Assembly: GCA_028724265.1 (NCBI GenBank) | Contig: JAQYDG010000001.1 | Span: 1-64,000 of the forward strand | Origin: Actinomycetaceae bacterium | Lineage (GTDB): Bacteria > Actinomycetota > Actinomycetes > Actinomycetales > Actinomycetaceae | Direction: 5' to 3' | DNA: 64,000 nt | Shown here: positions 26,874 through 36,403 of the stretch, piece by piece | Numbering within the stretch: the first letter of the stretch is position 1 | How the letters are laid out: each line of letters opens with the position of its first letter | Made by a program: the position numbers and the translations under genes | The notes under the pieces: model-generated | Seen by the model: only the letters and a program-made list of their open reading frames with translations | What the model was told of the DNA's origin: nothing | The model's database searches: none

Positions 26874-27752
26874 CTATACGTCGATGTCGAGGATGACGGG
26901 CACGTGATCGGAGGCTCCTTTACCTTTTCGCTCCTCACGATCGATATGGGCGGCGGTGACGAGGTCAGCAAGGCTCGGGGATACCCACATGTAGTCAATA
27001 CGCATACCCTCGTTGCGTGGGAACCGGAGCTGCCGATACTCCCAAAATGTGTAGGGGGATTCTGTGGCGGTTCGGCTCACCTCCGTCAGCCCAGCGTCTT
27101 TCAGCGCGTTGAGCGCGTCGCGTTCCTCCCTCGTCACGTAGATGTTGCCGGCGAATGCGTCGATATCCCACACGTCCTCATCGCGTTGCGCCACATTAAA
27201 ATCGCCGGCTAACAGCAAGTTCTGATGCGGATTATCTGCCATCCAGTGGCTCACATCGTCTGCAAGTGTGTGCAAAAACTGTTTCTTGTATTCCAGGTGA
27301 GGATCCCCGATTGCCCTCCCATTCGGCACGTACAGGCTCCACACGTGGAGAGGCTCGCGGGGTTCTTCAGCGGTAGACGCGTCGATGCTCGGTGTACCTC
27401 CTATCACTGTTCGCTGTGTGCCGGGCGACGTACCACGCGCGCCGACCAGCGCCCCAATAGCCCGCGGTTCAACGACCGGCTGGCCTTCTTTGGCAAATCC
27501 CGGCTGCTGGTCAAATGAGGTATGGACGTCCTCTAGGCCAACACGGCTGGCAATCGCAACACCGTTCCACTGGTTGAGCCCAGCCACGGCAACCTGATAG
27601 CCCTGCTCGGCAAAAGCATCGGTAGGGAACTGATCGGGTTTGCACTTGGTTTCCTGCATCAAGAGCACGTCCAGATCCCAACGCGTGCACACGGCGAGCA
27701 CTCGATCAAGGCGAGATCGAATCGAATTGACATTCCATGTGGCTATGCGCAT
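26874..27752 (-). CDS. xthA: exodeoxyribonuclease III family AP endonuclease
   Basis: A 292-residue EEP-fold DNA repair nuclease that cuts at abasic sites. Motifs: ATWNVNSIRSR, LLMQETKC (metal Glu), SLYVPNG, GDFNVAQRDEDVWD and the final SDHVPVILDIDV. Between residues about 95 and 134 there is a Gly/Thr/Pro-rich insertion that standard ExoIII lacks. TAGGCT ends 6 bases before the ATG and there is no ribosome site, so leaderless translation is likely. Divergent from the SDR gene. Confidence 0.92.
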   Translation of the reverse strand: MRIATWNVNSIRSRLDRVLAVCTRWDLDVLLMQETKCKPDQFPTDAFAEQGYQVAVAGLNQWNGVAIASRVGLEDVHTSFDQQPGFAKEGQPVVEPRAIGALVGARGTSPGTQRTVIGGTPSIDASTAEEPREPLHVWSLYVPNGRAIGDPHLEYKKQFLHTLADDVSHWMADNPHQNLLLAGDFNVAQRDEDVWDIDAFAGNIYVTREERDALNALKDAGLTEVSRTATESPYTFWEYRQLRFPRNEGMRIDYMWVSPSLADLVTAAHIDREERKGKGASDHVPVILDIDV

Positions 27753-27863
27753 GCTCTCAGCCTAATCAACCCAGTGCGAACGGGGATACAAGCCAGACGC
27801 ACAAGCCCGAGGCACGAGCCGCTGAGCCCCAGTGTGAGTCTTCGCGTGGTTTAGGCTTGAAAC

Positions 27864-28655
27864 ATGGGATCTGCATTGGTAACGGGCGCCTCAAGCGGCC
27901 TTGGGCTTGAAATCGCATGGAATCTTGCTGCGGAAGGCAACAACCTCGTGTTGGTTGCGCGCAGTGAGCAGAAGCTGCAGGAGGTCGCCCGCCGAATGCG
28001 GGATCTGGCGCAGGTGCAGGTGGAAGTGATGGCGGCAGATTTGAGCAAGGCGGCCGATGTTGAGCGTGTTGCTCAGCGCCTCCGCTCCACCTCGCGGCCG
28101 ATCGGATTACTCGTGAATAACGCCGGTTTCGGTCTGGGTGCCGAGTTTCTCGATTCTACGGTTGAGCGGGAAGATCAAGCGATTGATGTGATGATCCGCG
28201 CGGTCATGGTGTTGAGCCACACCGCCGCACGTGTGATGCGATCCCGTGGTCGTGGTGGAATTCTCAACGTGTCGTCGATTGCTGCGCTCACAGCCCAAGG
28301 GACGTATTCTGCCGCTAAAGCGTGGCTGAGGACGTTCACAGAAGGGCTGGCAGCGGAGTTGAAGGGAACGGGTGTCCATGTGACGGCTGTGACGCCGGGG
28401 CTTATTCGAACGAATTTCCACGCTGCTGCGGGGGTGGATTCGTCGCAGTGGCCGCGCTGGTATTTCGCTACGCCACAGAAAGTAGCAGATGTTGCGCTCA
28501 ACGCCGTGCGGCGAGGCACAGTCATTGTGACGCCCACACCCATGTGGGCAATTGCAGCGGGTGCCTTGAGAATGGCTCCGCGCTGGATCGTGCGCAAAGT
28601 CGCCGGACCTACACGGTCGGGGATTAGTGCGCAAACAGTAGGTCTGCCGCAATAG
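27864..28655 (+). CDS. short-chain dehydrogenase/reductase
   Basis: A 263-residue NAD(P)-dependent oxidoreductase. TGASSGLGLEIA is the cofactor loop, NNAG is at about residue 90, SS at about 138, and the YSAAK catalytic pair follows. PGLIRTNF comes after it. TAGGCT ends 6 bases before the ATG; leaderless. The substrate cannot be told. The SpoU gene starts 38 bases after its stop with its own promoter box. Confidence 0.88.
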   Translation: MGSALVTGASSGLGLEIAWNLAAEGNNLVLVARSEQKLQEVARRMRDLAQVQVEVMAADLSKAADVERVAQRLRSTSRPIGLLVNNAGFGLGAEFLDSTVEREDQAIDVMIRAVMVLSHTAARVMRSRGRGGILNVSSIAALTAQGTYSAAKAWLRTFTEGLAAELKGTGVHVTAVTPGLIRTNFHAAAGVDSSQWPRWYFATPQKVADVALNAVRRGTVIVTPTPMWAIAAGALRMAPRWIVRKVAGPTRSGISAQTVGLPQ

Positions 28656-28693
28656 TGACGGTGGAGCACACCGGCGCGTACAATTGGCGAACC

Positions 28694-29434
28694 GTGGCAG
28701 AAATTCAGAATCAGCAGGCGGATCAGGTAGCCTTTCATTCATCGAACACGGATCACGCAGCGAAAGGCGCTCCGGCAGATGTGGTTGAGGAGAACCCTTA
28801 CGAAGACCGAGGTTCTGCGCGAGTGGTCGGGGCTGGACCTGCACCGCAACCGTGGCCGGACGATCCTCGGCTGGATCGGGAACTTCTCGCTCAGGGTGAT
28901 CGCCGCAATGTGGTTGATCGGTACAGATACTGGTCGGTTGAGGCCATTAAAGCCGATCTCGATCGGAGCCGCAGCAGTTTGCAGATCGCCATTGAAAACT
29001 TGGAACACGATTTGAATATTGGTTCCATCGTCCGGACGGGCAACGCATTTAATGTGTCTGGCGTCCATATTGTGGGCAGGCATCGATGGAATAAACGTGG
29101 AGCGATGGTCACTGACCGTTATCTCGACGTCTATTATCATTCGGATGCTGCTGATATCTCGCAGTGGGCTTCAGAGCACGGCTACCATATGGTTGCCGTC
29201 GATAATCCGGAAGAATCTACGGCGATGGAGCTCACCGCACTGCCGGAGAAATGTCTGTTGGTCTTCGGGCAGGAGTCCGCAGGAATCTCAGCACCTCTTC
29301 TGGCGGCGTGCGAGGGCGCCGTTCGTATCGAGCAGTTCGGGTCTACGCGTTCGATGAATGTGGCGGCAGCGGCGGCTATTGCGATGCATTGGTGGGTTGC
29401 CCAGCACCGTTTCGGTATTCAACCGGGGCATTAG
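28694..29434 (+). CDS. SpoU/TrmH-family RNA methyltransferase
   Basis: A 246-residue SPOUT enzyme that 2'-O-methylates tRNA or rRNA with S-adenosylmethionine. Motif 1 is ENLEHDLNIGSIVRTGNAF, motif 2 VFGQESAGIS and motif 3 STRSMNVAAAAAIAMHWW. The first 75 residues are an Ala/Pro-rich extension. GTG start at 28694; TACAAT ends 9 bases before, so probably leaderless. Its end faces the sirtuin gene. Confidence 0.88.
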   Translation: MAEIQNQQADQVAFHSSNTDHAAKGAPADVVEENPYEDRGSARVVGAGPAPQPWPDDPRLDRELLAQGDRRNVVDRYRYWSVEAIKADLDRSRSSLQIAIENLEHDLNIGSIVRTGNAFNVSGVHIVGRHRWNKRGAMVTDRYLDVYYHSDAADISQWASEHGYHMVAVDNPEESTAMELTALPEKCLLVFGQESAGISAPLLAACEGAVRIEQFGSTRSMNVAAAAAIAMHWWVAQHRFGIQPGH

Positions 29435-29457
29435 CCCGCCCGTCATTCACTGCCTCG

Positions 29458-30312
29458 TCACTCATCGAGGAGGATATCCGCCAGGCGCGTCAAAACTTCG
29501 GAGGCTCCGCCGTCAAAACGTACTGTAGCTCTTTTATCGCCCTTCGTCGGTCCGCGATTGATAATGATCACATGAGCAGGGGTTCCGCGTTTTCTGCCTT
29601 CGTGAAGCACCCACAGTCCAGTGCCCACCACGAGTGACGAACCCACAACCATCACAACGTCCGCTTCGCGTGCCCAGGCCAGCGCCTTGCCCATTTCGTC
29701 CTTCGGGAGTTCTTCGCCAAAGTAGATGACGCCGGGCTTCAAGAGCCCACCGCAGTTGGGGCACGGCGGAATAATGAAGTTTTGCGCATCCGCAACCTCT
29801 TGATCCGTTGGCTCGGGTACTTCGATATTTGTTGGTGCGTAGTCTTCCTCAACCCACGGGTTGAGTTCTCGTGCAATCTGGTCGATCTGGCTGCGGGGAA
29901 ACCACATGCCGCACTCGGTACATTTGACTCGTTTGAAGGAGCCATGGAGTTCGGCAACCGCTGTTGCGCCGGCCTTTTGGTGAAGATTGTCCACATTCTG
30001 AGTGGCAATACCATTGATATAACCGGCTTGTTGCAGACGTGCAAGCGCGATGTGCCCAGCGTTGGGCTGCAAATACTCGCCGGATTTCCACGTTTGTTGA
30101 TTGCGGAACCACACCCATTTTTGCCAGCTTGGCCGCTCCATATAGTCCTTGTAGTGGACGGAAGGCGTAGCTGTTGTGCCTTTGCCTCTGTAATCCGGCA
30201 AGCCAGAATCTGTTGAAATGCCCGCGCCAGTGAGCACCATGGTCGTGTGCCCACGCATTTCGTTGGCGATGTCCTGTGCCGCTTTGTCAACGTCGTTGAT
30301 GATGTCAGCCAT
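29458..30312 (-). CDS. Sir2-family NAD-dependent protein deacylase
   Basis: A 284-residue sirtuin. GAGISTDSGLPDYRG binds NAD, TQNVDNLHQKAG and the catalytic His of ELHGSF follow, and four zinc Cys appear as CTECG and CPNCGG. It removes acyl groups from lysines using NAD. TACACT ends 6 bases before the ATG without a ribosome site, so leaderless. Divergent from fba. Past the stop, a GAATGA resembling the gene's GAGTGA end comes 15 bases later, again in frame. Confidence 0.92.
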   Translation of the reverse strand: MADIINDVDKAAQDIANEMRGHTTMVLTGAGISTDSGLPDYRGKGTTATPSVHYKDYMERPSWQKWVWFRNQQTWKSGEYLQPNAGHIALARLQQAGYINGIATQNVDNLHQKAGATAVAELHGSFKRVKCTECGMWFPRSQIDQIARELNPWVEEDYAPTNIEVPEPTDQEVADAQNFIIPPCPNCGGLLKPGVIYFGEELPKDEMGKALAWAREADVVMVVGSSLVVGTGLWVLHEGRKRGTPAHVIIINRGPTKGDKRATVRFDGGASEVLTRLADILLDE

Positions 30313-30442
30313 GTTTCAAGTGTAAATGGCTTGTTGGTGGCGTGGAAGTGTCATGATGACGTGGAAGTGCCATAATACGGCGGACGCCGTACCTACTTCG
30401 TGAGACAATATAAATGTCCGTTCCTAGATAAAGGAGAATCCT

Positions 30443-31471
30443 GTGGCTATTGCAACTCCCGAAGAATACAATGCGATGCTGGATGCGGCGAAGGAAGGCG
30501 TGTTCGCTTATCCTGCCATTAATGTGACGTCATCGCAGACGTTAAATGCGGCCTTGCGCGGCTTCGCCGATGCTAACTGCGACGGCATTATTCAAGTTTC
30601 CGTGGGCGGTGCGGAGTATCTTTCTGGCCCGACGGTGAAGGATCGTGTAGCGGGTTCATTGGCGCTGGCTGCTTATGCGCGCGAAGTTGCGAAGAACTAT
30701 CCTGTGACGATCGCTTTGCACACCGATCATTGCGCGAAGCAGAACTTGGATTCCTGGGTTCGTCCACTGCTGGATCTGGAAGCCGAGGAAGTCAAAGCTG
30801 GTCGTTTGCCCTTCTTCCAGAGTCACATGTGGGATGGCTCAGCAATTGACCTGGACGAGAACATTTCGATTGCGCAGGAACTGTTGGAGAAAAGCCGTGC
30901 CGCGCATACCATCCTGGAGATTGAAATCGGTGCCGTGGGCGGCGAAGAAGATGGCGTGACGGGCAAAATCGACGATTCGCTCTATACGTCCACTGCCGAT
31001 GCGATGAAGGCCATCACGGCGCTCGGAACAGGAGAAAAGGGTCGGTATATCACGGCGCTGACGTTCGGGAATGTGCATGGCGTGTACAAGCCGGGCAATG
31101 TGAAGCTGCGTCCAGACCTGTTGGGCACTATCCAGGAGGAAGTTGCGCAGCAGATTGGTTGGAAGAACAATCGACCTTTCGATTTGGTGATGCACGGCGG
31201 CTCCGGCTCTACCGAGGAGGAGATCGCAACAGCAGTGAGCAATGGCGTCATCAAGATGAATATGGACACTGACGGCCAATATGCCTTTACGCGTCCCATC
31301 GCTGACTGGATGCTGAAGAACTACGACGGCGTGCTCAAGGTTGATGGCGAGGTCGGCAATAAGAAGAAGTACGATCCTCGCGCCTGGGGCAAGGAGGCCG
31401 AAGCGGGCATGTCTGCTCGCGTGGTGCAGGCGGCTGAGCAGCTTGGCTCCGCTGGTCACCGCATCAAGTAG
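30443..31471 (+). CDS. fba: class II fructose-bisphosphate aldolase
   Basis: A 342-residue zinc-dependent glycolytic enzyme that splits fructose 1,6-bisphosphate. ALHTDHCAK and FGNVHGVYKPG supply the zinc His residues and VMHGGSGS the phosphate loop. AAAGGAG before the GTG start indicates strong translation. Standard length for actinobacteria. Confidence 0.96.
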   Translation: MAIATPEEYNAMLDAAKEGVFAYPAINVTSSQTLNAALRGFADANCDGIIQVSVGGAEYLSGPTVKDRVAGSLALAAYAREVAKNYPVTIALHTDHCAKQNLDSWVRPLLDLEAEEVKAGRLPFFQSHMWDGSAIDLDENISIAQELLEKSRAAHTILEIEIGAVGGEEDGVTGKIDDSLYTSTADAMKAITALGTGEKGRYITALTFGNVHGVYKPGNVKLRPDLLGTIQEEVAQQIGWKNNRPFDLVMHGGSGSTEEEIATAVSNGVIKMNMDTDGQYAFTRPIADWMLKNYDGVLKVDGEVGNKKKYDPRAWGKEAEAGMSARVVQAAEQLGSAGHRIK

Positions 31472-31585
31472 TCATCGCATCACGGACGAACCCGCATGCG
31501 TGCGAGTGAGCTGTGCCTGCATGCGTGCGGCGCTGCGCAGATCGTCGAAGAAACAAGGATCACAAGAGATGGGAGGCGGTAACCG

Positions 31586-32461
31586 ATGAAACATCAGATG
31601 AAGCATCACCTGTGGCGTGCTGCAGCTTTGGCTGCAATCCCTGTTGCGCTCCTCGTCAGCGGATGTCGCGTGGACATGGGAATTGCTGTGGACGAGAACT
31701 CAACAGTGACCTCGTCAGCGAGTTTTACGGACGATAGCTTAGTATCGCAGATGCTTGGCGTCTCCGACTGCAAGACGCTGTTGGAGCAGTATGGCGGTTC
31801 CAACTTCGACGAGAGTGCCATGACACTTGTCGATCATTCCTCAGCGGGCAAGATTGACTGTACGGTCAGCGAGACGAAGTCGTGGGATGATGCGTCCGAG
31901 AAGGGCATGACGATCACCAAGGACGGTGACAACGTCCAGGTTCAGTTCAAAGGCGGCGATATTTCCGAAAAGGATCTCGACGTTTTTAACTCGCTGACCG
32001 GGCAGTCAACCGAGCAAGTCTTGGATTCGTTTGCACTCACGATTCGGACACCTGGATCGATTGTGAAAGCACAGCCGGAAGGGAAGATTGACGGAAATGC
32101 GGTGACGTATTCAGGCAAAGATTTCCTCACGGCAATGAGCCAGGGTGTGCTGGTGGAAGGCAAAGCAGCATCGGAGTCCGCAGCATTGGGGTCCCACTCT
32201 GCGGGGAGCAGCGCAATGGTGTGGGGGCTGGTTTCCGTTGCGGCGATTATCGTCATCGCACTGATTGTGTTCCTTGTGGTTCGTTCCCGGAAGAAAAAGA
32301 AAGCTGAGCCCACTCCTCCTCCCGCTCCCTGGCCGCCAGCGCAGGCGCCCATGCAGGCAGATGCACAGGTGCCCGAGCAGGCGAATATGCCTCATGCTCA
32401 AGTGCCGAACCCGCCGGATCCGCCGGATCCGTATGGCTCGCGTCACCCAGAAGGCCAGTGA
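31586..32461 (+). CDS. LppM-domain lipoprotein with C-terminal membrane helix
   Basis: A 291-residue envelope protein. The lipobox LLVSGC places the lipidated Cys at 27. The mature part (about 30-190) matches the actinobacterial LppM pattern, starting CRVDMGIAVDENSTVTSSASF. A transmembrane helix at about 210-230 is followed by a KKKK stop-transfer and a Pro/Ala/Gln-rich cytoplasmic tail. GGAGG precedes the ATG. In mycobacteria LppM relatives act at the cell envelope; the role here is inferred. A strong terminator follows. Confidence 0.8.
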   Translation: MKHQMKHHLWRAAALAAIPVALLVSGCRVDMGIAVDENSTVTSSASFTDDSLVSQMLGVSDCKTLLEQYGGSNFDESAMTLVDHSSAGKIDCTVSETKSWDDASEKGMTITKDGDNVQVQFKGGDISEKDLDVFNSLTGQSTEQVLDSFALTIRTPGSIVKAQPEGKIDGNAVTYSGKDFLTAMSQGVLVEGKAASESAALGSHSAGSSAMVWGLVSVAAIIVIALIVFLVVRSRKKKKAEPTPPPAPWPPAQAPMQADAQVPEQANMPHAQVPNPPDPPDPYGSRHPEGQ

Positions 32462-32510
32462 TAGGCGCGCGGTGCTAGCTTTCCAGTAGGCTACGAGGTG
32501 GCAAGTGCAC

Positions 32511-32544
32511 AGTGGTAGGTGAGAATCCTCGCCTACCACTTTTG
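32511..32544 (+). terminator. intrinsic terminator after the LppM gene
   Basis: A 13-bp stem with one wobble pair (AGTGGTAGGTGAG with CTCGCCTACCACT), 4-nt loop AATC, then TTTT. Confidence 0.88.
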
Positions 32545-32584
32545 CATGGTGTGTTTTGTCTTTTTCGCGCAATGAAAGGCCGAT

Positions 32585-34954
32585 ATGTCTACAGATCTCA
32601 CGCAGCCCCTGGGTTCTTTTGTTCGTTCAGTGTCCGGGAAGGCCGCACGGCATTCGACTCCGGAAGAATTCTGGGTAGGGCTCTCGGGGCTTGTGGTGGA
32701 TAAACTTGCCAACGCGTGGGATGCAACCAGTGCTGCATACTCGACGCAGCGTCAAACGGCGTATCTGAGTGCGGAATTCTTGATGGGGCGAGCCCTGCTG
32801 AATAACCTGACGAATCTGGGCATGGTGGACGATGCGCGCGAGGCGCTGAGTGCCTACGGGCAAGACCTGACGGACGTACTGGAAGCCGAGCATGACGCGG
32901 CGCTGGGCAATGGCGGGCTTGGACGCCTCGCTGCCTGTTTCCTGGACTCAGCCGCAACGCTGAACCTCCCCGTCACAGGCTACGGAATTCTGTATCGCTA
33001 TGGTCTGTTCAAGCAGTCGATTGAGGATGGATTCCAAAAGGAATCCCCCGATCCATGGATGGAGTACGAATATCCGTTCGCTATCCGCCGCGAGGATGAG
33101 GCGGAACTCGTGACCTTTGCTGATATGCAAGTGCGGGCTGTTCCCTACGATATGCCGATAACCGGATATGGTACGCATAATGTGAACACGCTGCGTCTCT
33201 GGAAAGCCGAGCCGATGGAGGAATTCGACTATGACGCGTTCAACTCACAGCGCTTCACCGATGCAATTGTGGGTCGTGAGCGAGTAAAGGATCTGTGCCG
33301 CGTCCTGTATCCGAACGACACCACGTATGAGGGCAAAGTGCTGCGGGTTCGTCAGCAGTATTTCTTCACATCCGCCTCACTACAGAACATGATTCGCACG
33401 TTCATTGCCGTGCACGGAGCCGAGAATCTGAAAGACTTCGGCGCGTGGTATGCCATCCAGCTCAACGACACTCATCCGGTGATTGCGATTCCCGAGCTGC
33501 TGCGCCTGCTGATGGACGACTACGGACTCTCCTGGGATGACGCGTGGGGCGTGGTGACGCACACGTTCGCCTACACGAACCATACGGTTCTCGCAGAGGC
33601 CCTGGAAAAGTGGGAGGTGTCCATTTTCCAGCGTTTGTTCCCCAGGATCTGGGATATTGTCCAAGAAATTGACCGGCGGTTCCGCGAGGAGATGGGTCAG
33701 GCTGGCTACGATGGCGGCAAGATCAACTACATGGCTCCTGTGCACGACGGTCTGATTCACATGGCGTGGATTGCATGCTACGCAGCATTCTCGATCAACG
33801 GGGTCGCGAGTATCCACACGGAGATCATCAAGCGCGAAACGCTGCACGACTGGTACGAGGTGTGGCCTCACAAGTTTAACAACAAGACCAATGGGGTGAC
33901 GCCTCGGCGTTGGCTCAACTCCTGCAATCCCCGGCTTGCCGAGCTGCTCACGGATGTGACGGGTTCCGATGAATGGGTGACGAAGCTGGATGTTCTTCAG
34001 GATTTCGCGCAGAATCCTTCGGACGATACTCTTGCCCGGCTCATCGACATCAAGCAGCAGAATAAGGAAGATTTTGCTGCCTGGCTCAAGCGCCATCAGG
34101 GAACAGACATCCCCACCGATGCCATTTTCGATGTACACATTAAGCGGCTGCATGAATACAAACGTCAGCTGCTCAATATCCTGTACGTCTTGGATTTGTA
34201 CTTCCGCATCAAGGAGGATCCTTCCCTCCAGGTGCCGCCGCGCGTCGTCATTTTTGGAGCGAAGGCAGCGCCGGGATACAAGCGTGCGAAAGCGATCATC
34301 AAGTTCATCAATGAAGTTGCACGCCTCGTTGATGAGGATCCGGATATGGATGGGAAACTCAAGGTGGTTTTCATCCAGAACTACAATGTGTCGCCTGCTG
34401 AACATATCATTCCTGCAGCTGATATTTCCGAGCAGGTCTCTACCGCGGGCAAAGAGGCGTCGGGAACGTCAAACATGAAGTTCATGATGAACGGCGCACT
34501 GACCTTAGGAACGCTCGATGGGGCGAATATTGAGATCTGCGACGCTGTAGGCAAGGACAACGCCTACATTTTCGGCGCGACAGTTGAGGAACTTGAGGCC
34601 GGCGCGCGCGATTACCATCCGCGTGACGCGTACGAGACAGTTCCCGGCCTGAAGCGTGCTTTGAACTGCCTAGTGGACGGTACTCTCAACGACGGCGGCA
34701 CGGGCGATTTTTACGACCTGTTTGCCTCGCTGGTGGATGGATCGACGTGGGAAGCTGCGGACGTCTATTACGTGCTCGGTGACTTTGCCGACTACCGCCG
34801 CGTACGCGATGCAATGGCTGAGGACTATGGCGATCGCATGCAGTGGGCACGCAAGTGCTGGGTGAACATCTGCATGTCGGGCAGATTCTCTTCTGATCGC
34901 ACGATCGAGGATTACGCCACGGAGATTTGGAAACTCAGGCCAACTGCGATCTAG
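32585..34954 (+). CDS. glgP: glycogen/alpha-glucan phosphorylase
   Basis: A 789-residue PLP enzyme releasing glucose 1-phosphate from glycogen or maltodextrin. The PLP lysine is Lys632 in TSNMKFMMNGALTLGT; LGNGGLGRLAACFLDS and NDTHPVIAIPELLR are typical. AAAGG lies 7 bases before the ATG. A sugar ABC transporter follows after about 75 bases with its own promoter region, suggesting linked alpha-glucan use. Confidence 0.95.
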   Translation: MSTDLTQPLGSFVRSVSGKAARHSTPEEFWVGLSGLVVDKLANAWDATSAAYSTQRQTAYLSAEFLMGRALLNNLTNLGMVDDAREALSAYGQDLTDVLEAEHDAALGNGGLGRLAACFLDSAATLNLPVTGYGILYRYGLFKQSIEDGFQKESPDPWMEYEYPFAIRREDEAELVTFADMQVRAVPYDMPITGYGTHNVNTLRLWKAEPMEEFDYDAFNSQRFTDAIVGRERVKDLCRVLYPNDTTYEGKVLRVRQQYFFTSASLQNMIRTFIAVHGAENLKDFGAWYAIQLNDTHPVIAIPELLRLLMDDYGLSWDDAWGVVTHTFAYTNHTVLAEALEKWEVSIFQRLFPRIWDIVQEIDRRFREEMGQAGYDGGKINYMAPVHDGLIHMAWIACYAAFSINGVASIHTEIIKRETLHDWYEVWPHKFNNKTNGVTPRRWLNSCNPRLAELLTDVTGSDEWVTKLDVLQDFAQNPSDDTLARLIDIKQQNKEDFAAWLKRHQGTDIPTDAIFDVHIKRLHEYKRQLLNILYVLDLYFRIKEDPSLQVPPRVVIFGAKAAPGYKRAKAIIKFINEVARLVDEDPDMDGKLKVVFIQNYNVSPAEHIIPAADISEQVSTAGKEASGTSNMKFMMNGALTLGTLDGANIEICDAVGKDNAYIFGATVEELEAGARDYHPRDAYETVPGLKRALNCLVDGTLNDGGTGDFYDLFASLVDGSTWEAADVYYVLGDFADYRRVRDAMAEDYGDRMQWARKCWVNICMSGRFSSDRTIEDYATEIWKLRPTAI

Positions 34955-35028
34955 CGCATTGTGAGCCCCTATTTGGGATAGAATGAAGTCACAATTCAGA
35001 CGCTTGTAAGTCCAAAGGGGTGCATAAG

Positions 35029-36366
35029 ATGCGTCGTATCGGGAGAATCGCTGCACTGGGTGCAGTAGCTGCTATGGGGTTGTCTGGGCTTGCTGCATGT
35101 TCCAGCGGGTCGTCGTCATCGACTTCAGGTGACTCGGCAGGTTCGGTGTATTACCTGAACTTTAAGCCAGAGTCGGAACAGCAGTGGAAGGATGTTGCGG
35201 CCAAGTACAAGGAAGCCACAGGCGTGGACGTCAAGATTGTGACGGCCGCGTCTGGCACCTATGAGCAAACCCTGAAGTCTGAGGTTGCAAAGTCTGACGG
35301 GCCGACGCTGTTCAATATCAACGGGCCGGTGGGATACCAGACGTGGAAAGACTACACGCTGGATCTGAAGGATACGGATTTCGCCAGGGCGCTGACCGAT
35401 AAGAGTCTGGCTGTGACTGACGGGGATTCGATCTATGGCGTGCCTTTCGCCATTGAAGGGTACGGCATCATCTACAACAAGGCCATTTTGGATAAGTATT
35501 TTGCGCTTTCTGGTGCCAAAGCTGCGTCTGTTGACGAGATCAATAACTTCGACAAGCTCAAGGCTGTTGCTGACGATATGCAGTCGAAGAAGGATCAGCT
35601 AGGAATCAAGGGTGCCTTTGCGTCCACGTCTTTCGCGCCTGGCGAGGATTGGCGTTGGCAGACTCATCTGGCGAACTATCCGGTGTTCTACGAGTTCCGT
35701 GACGACGGCGTGAGCGATGCAAAGGAAATCAAGGGCACGTACTTCGATAATTTCAAGAAGATTCTCGATCTGTACGTCACTGATTCAACGGTTCCGCCGG
35801 CTGAAACATCTGCAAAGACGGTGACGGACTCGATGTCGGAATTTGCGCTCGGTCAGGCTGCTTTTGTACAGAACGGCGAATGGGCGTGGAGCCAGATTGC
35901 TGATGTCCAAGGCAACGTCGTCAAGCCCGAGGATGTTCATTTCCTACCTATCTACGTCGGTGTGAGCGGAGAAGAAAAGGCGGGCATTGCTGTGGGGACA
36001 GAGAACTTCATGGCAGTAAACGCCAAGGCCAGCCAAGCGTCCCAAAAGGCGTCGATCGATTTCCTGAATTGGCTGTTCAATTCTGATGAGGGTGCGAAGC
36101 TGGTGTCCGGTACGCTGAACTTCTCCGCGCCATTCCAGAAGACGAAGGATATGGTTCCCTCCGACCCGCTGGGCAAGGAAGTTGTGGAGTATGCCAACAA
36201 CAAAGACCTGTATCCCGTAAACTGGGTCTTTACCGTATTCCCGAGCCAGGATTTCAAGGATCAGCTTGGTCAGCATATGGCTCAGTATGTATCTGGCAAA
36301 GAAGACTGGGCATCGGTGACGACGTTCTTTAAGGACGAATGGAAAGCCGAGAAGGCCACTGAATAA
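35029..36366 (+). CDS. CUT1 sugar ABC transporter, substrate-binding lipoprotein
   Basis: A 445-residue extracellular binding protein tethered by lipidated Cys24 (GLAACS). A Ser/Gly linker leads to a type I solute-binding fold of the MalE-like class, with LTDKSLAVTDGDSIYGVPFAIEGYG split over the hinge region and an NGEWAW segment near the ligand cleft. ATG 35029 with AAAGGGG is preferred over GTG 35020. First gene of a three-gene transporter operon with two permeases. Sugar identity is unknown; proximity to glgP suggests an alpha-glucoside. Confidence 0.88.
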   Translation: MRRIGRIAALGAVAAMGLSGLAACSSGSSSSTSGDSAGSVYYLNFKPESEQQWKDVAAKYKEATGVDVKIVTAASGTYEQTLKSEVAKSDGPTLFNINGPVGYQTWKDYTLDLKDTDFARALTDKSLAVTDGDSIYGVPFAIEGYGIIYNKAILDKYFALSGAKAASVDEINNFDKLKAVADDMQSKKDQLGIKGAFASTSFAPGEDWRWQTHLANYPVFYEFRDDGVSDAKEIKGTYFDNFKKILDLYVTDSTVPPAETSAKTVTDSMSEFALGQAAFVQNGEWAWSQIADVQGNVVKPEDVHFLPIYVGVSGEEKAGIAVGTENFMAVNAKASQASQKASIDFLNWLFNSDEGAKLVSGTLNFSAPFQKTKDMVPSDPLGKEVVEYANNKDLYPVNWVFTVFPSQDFKDQLGQHMAQYVSGKEDWASVTTFFKDEWKAEKATE

Positions 36367-36403
36367 GAACGCTTCTGAATGATCTGACAAAGAAGACGCA
36401 AGA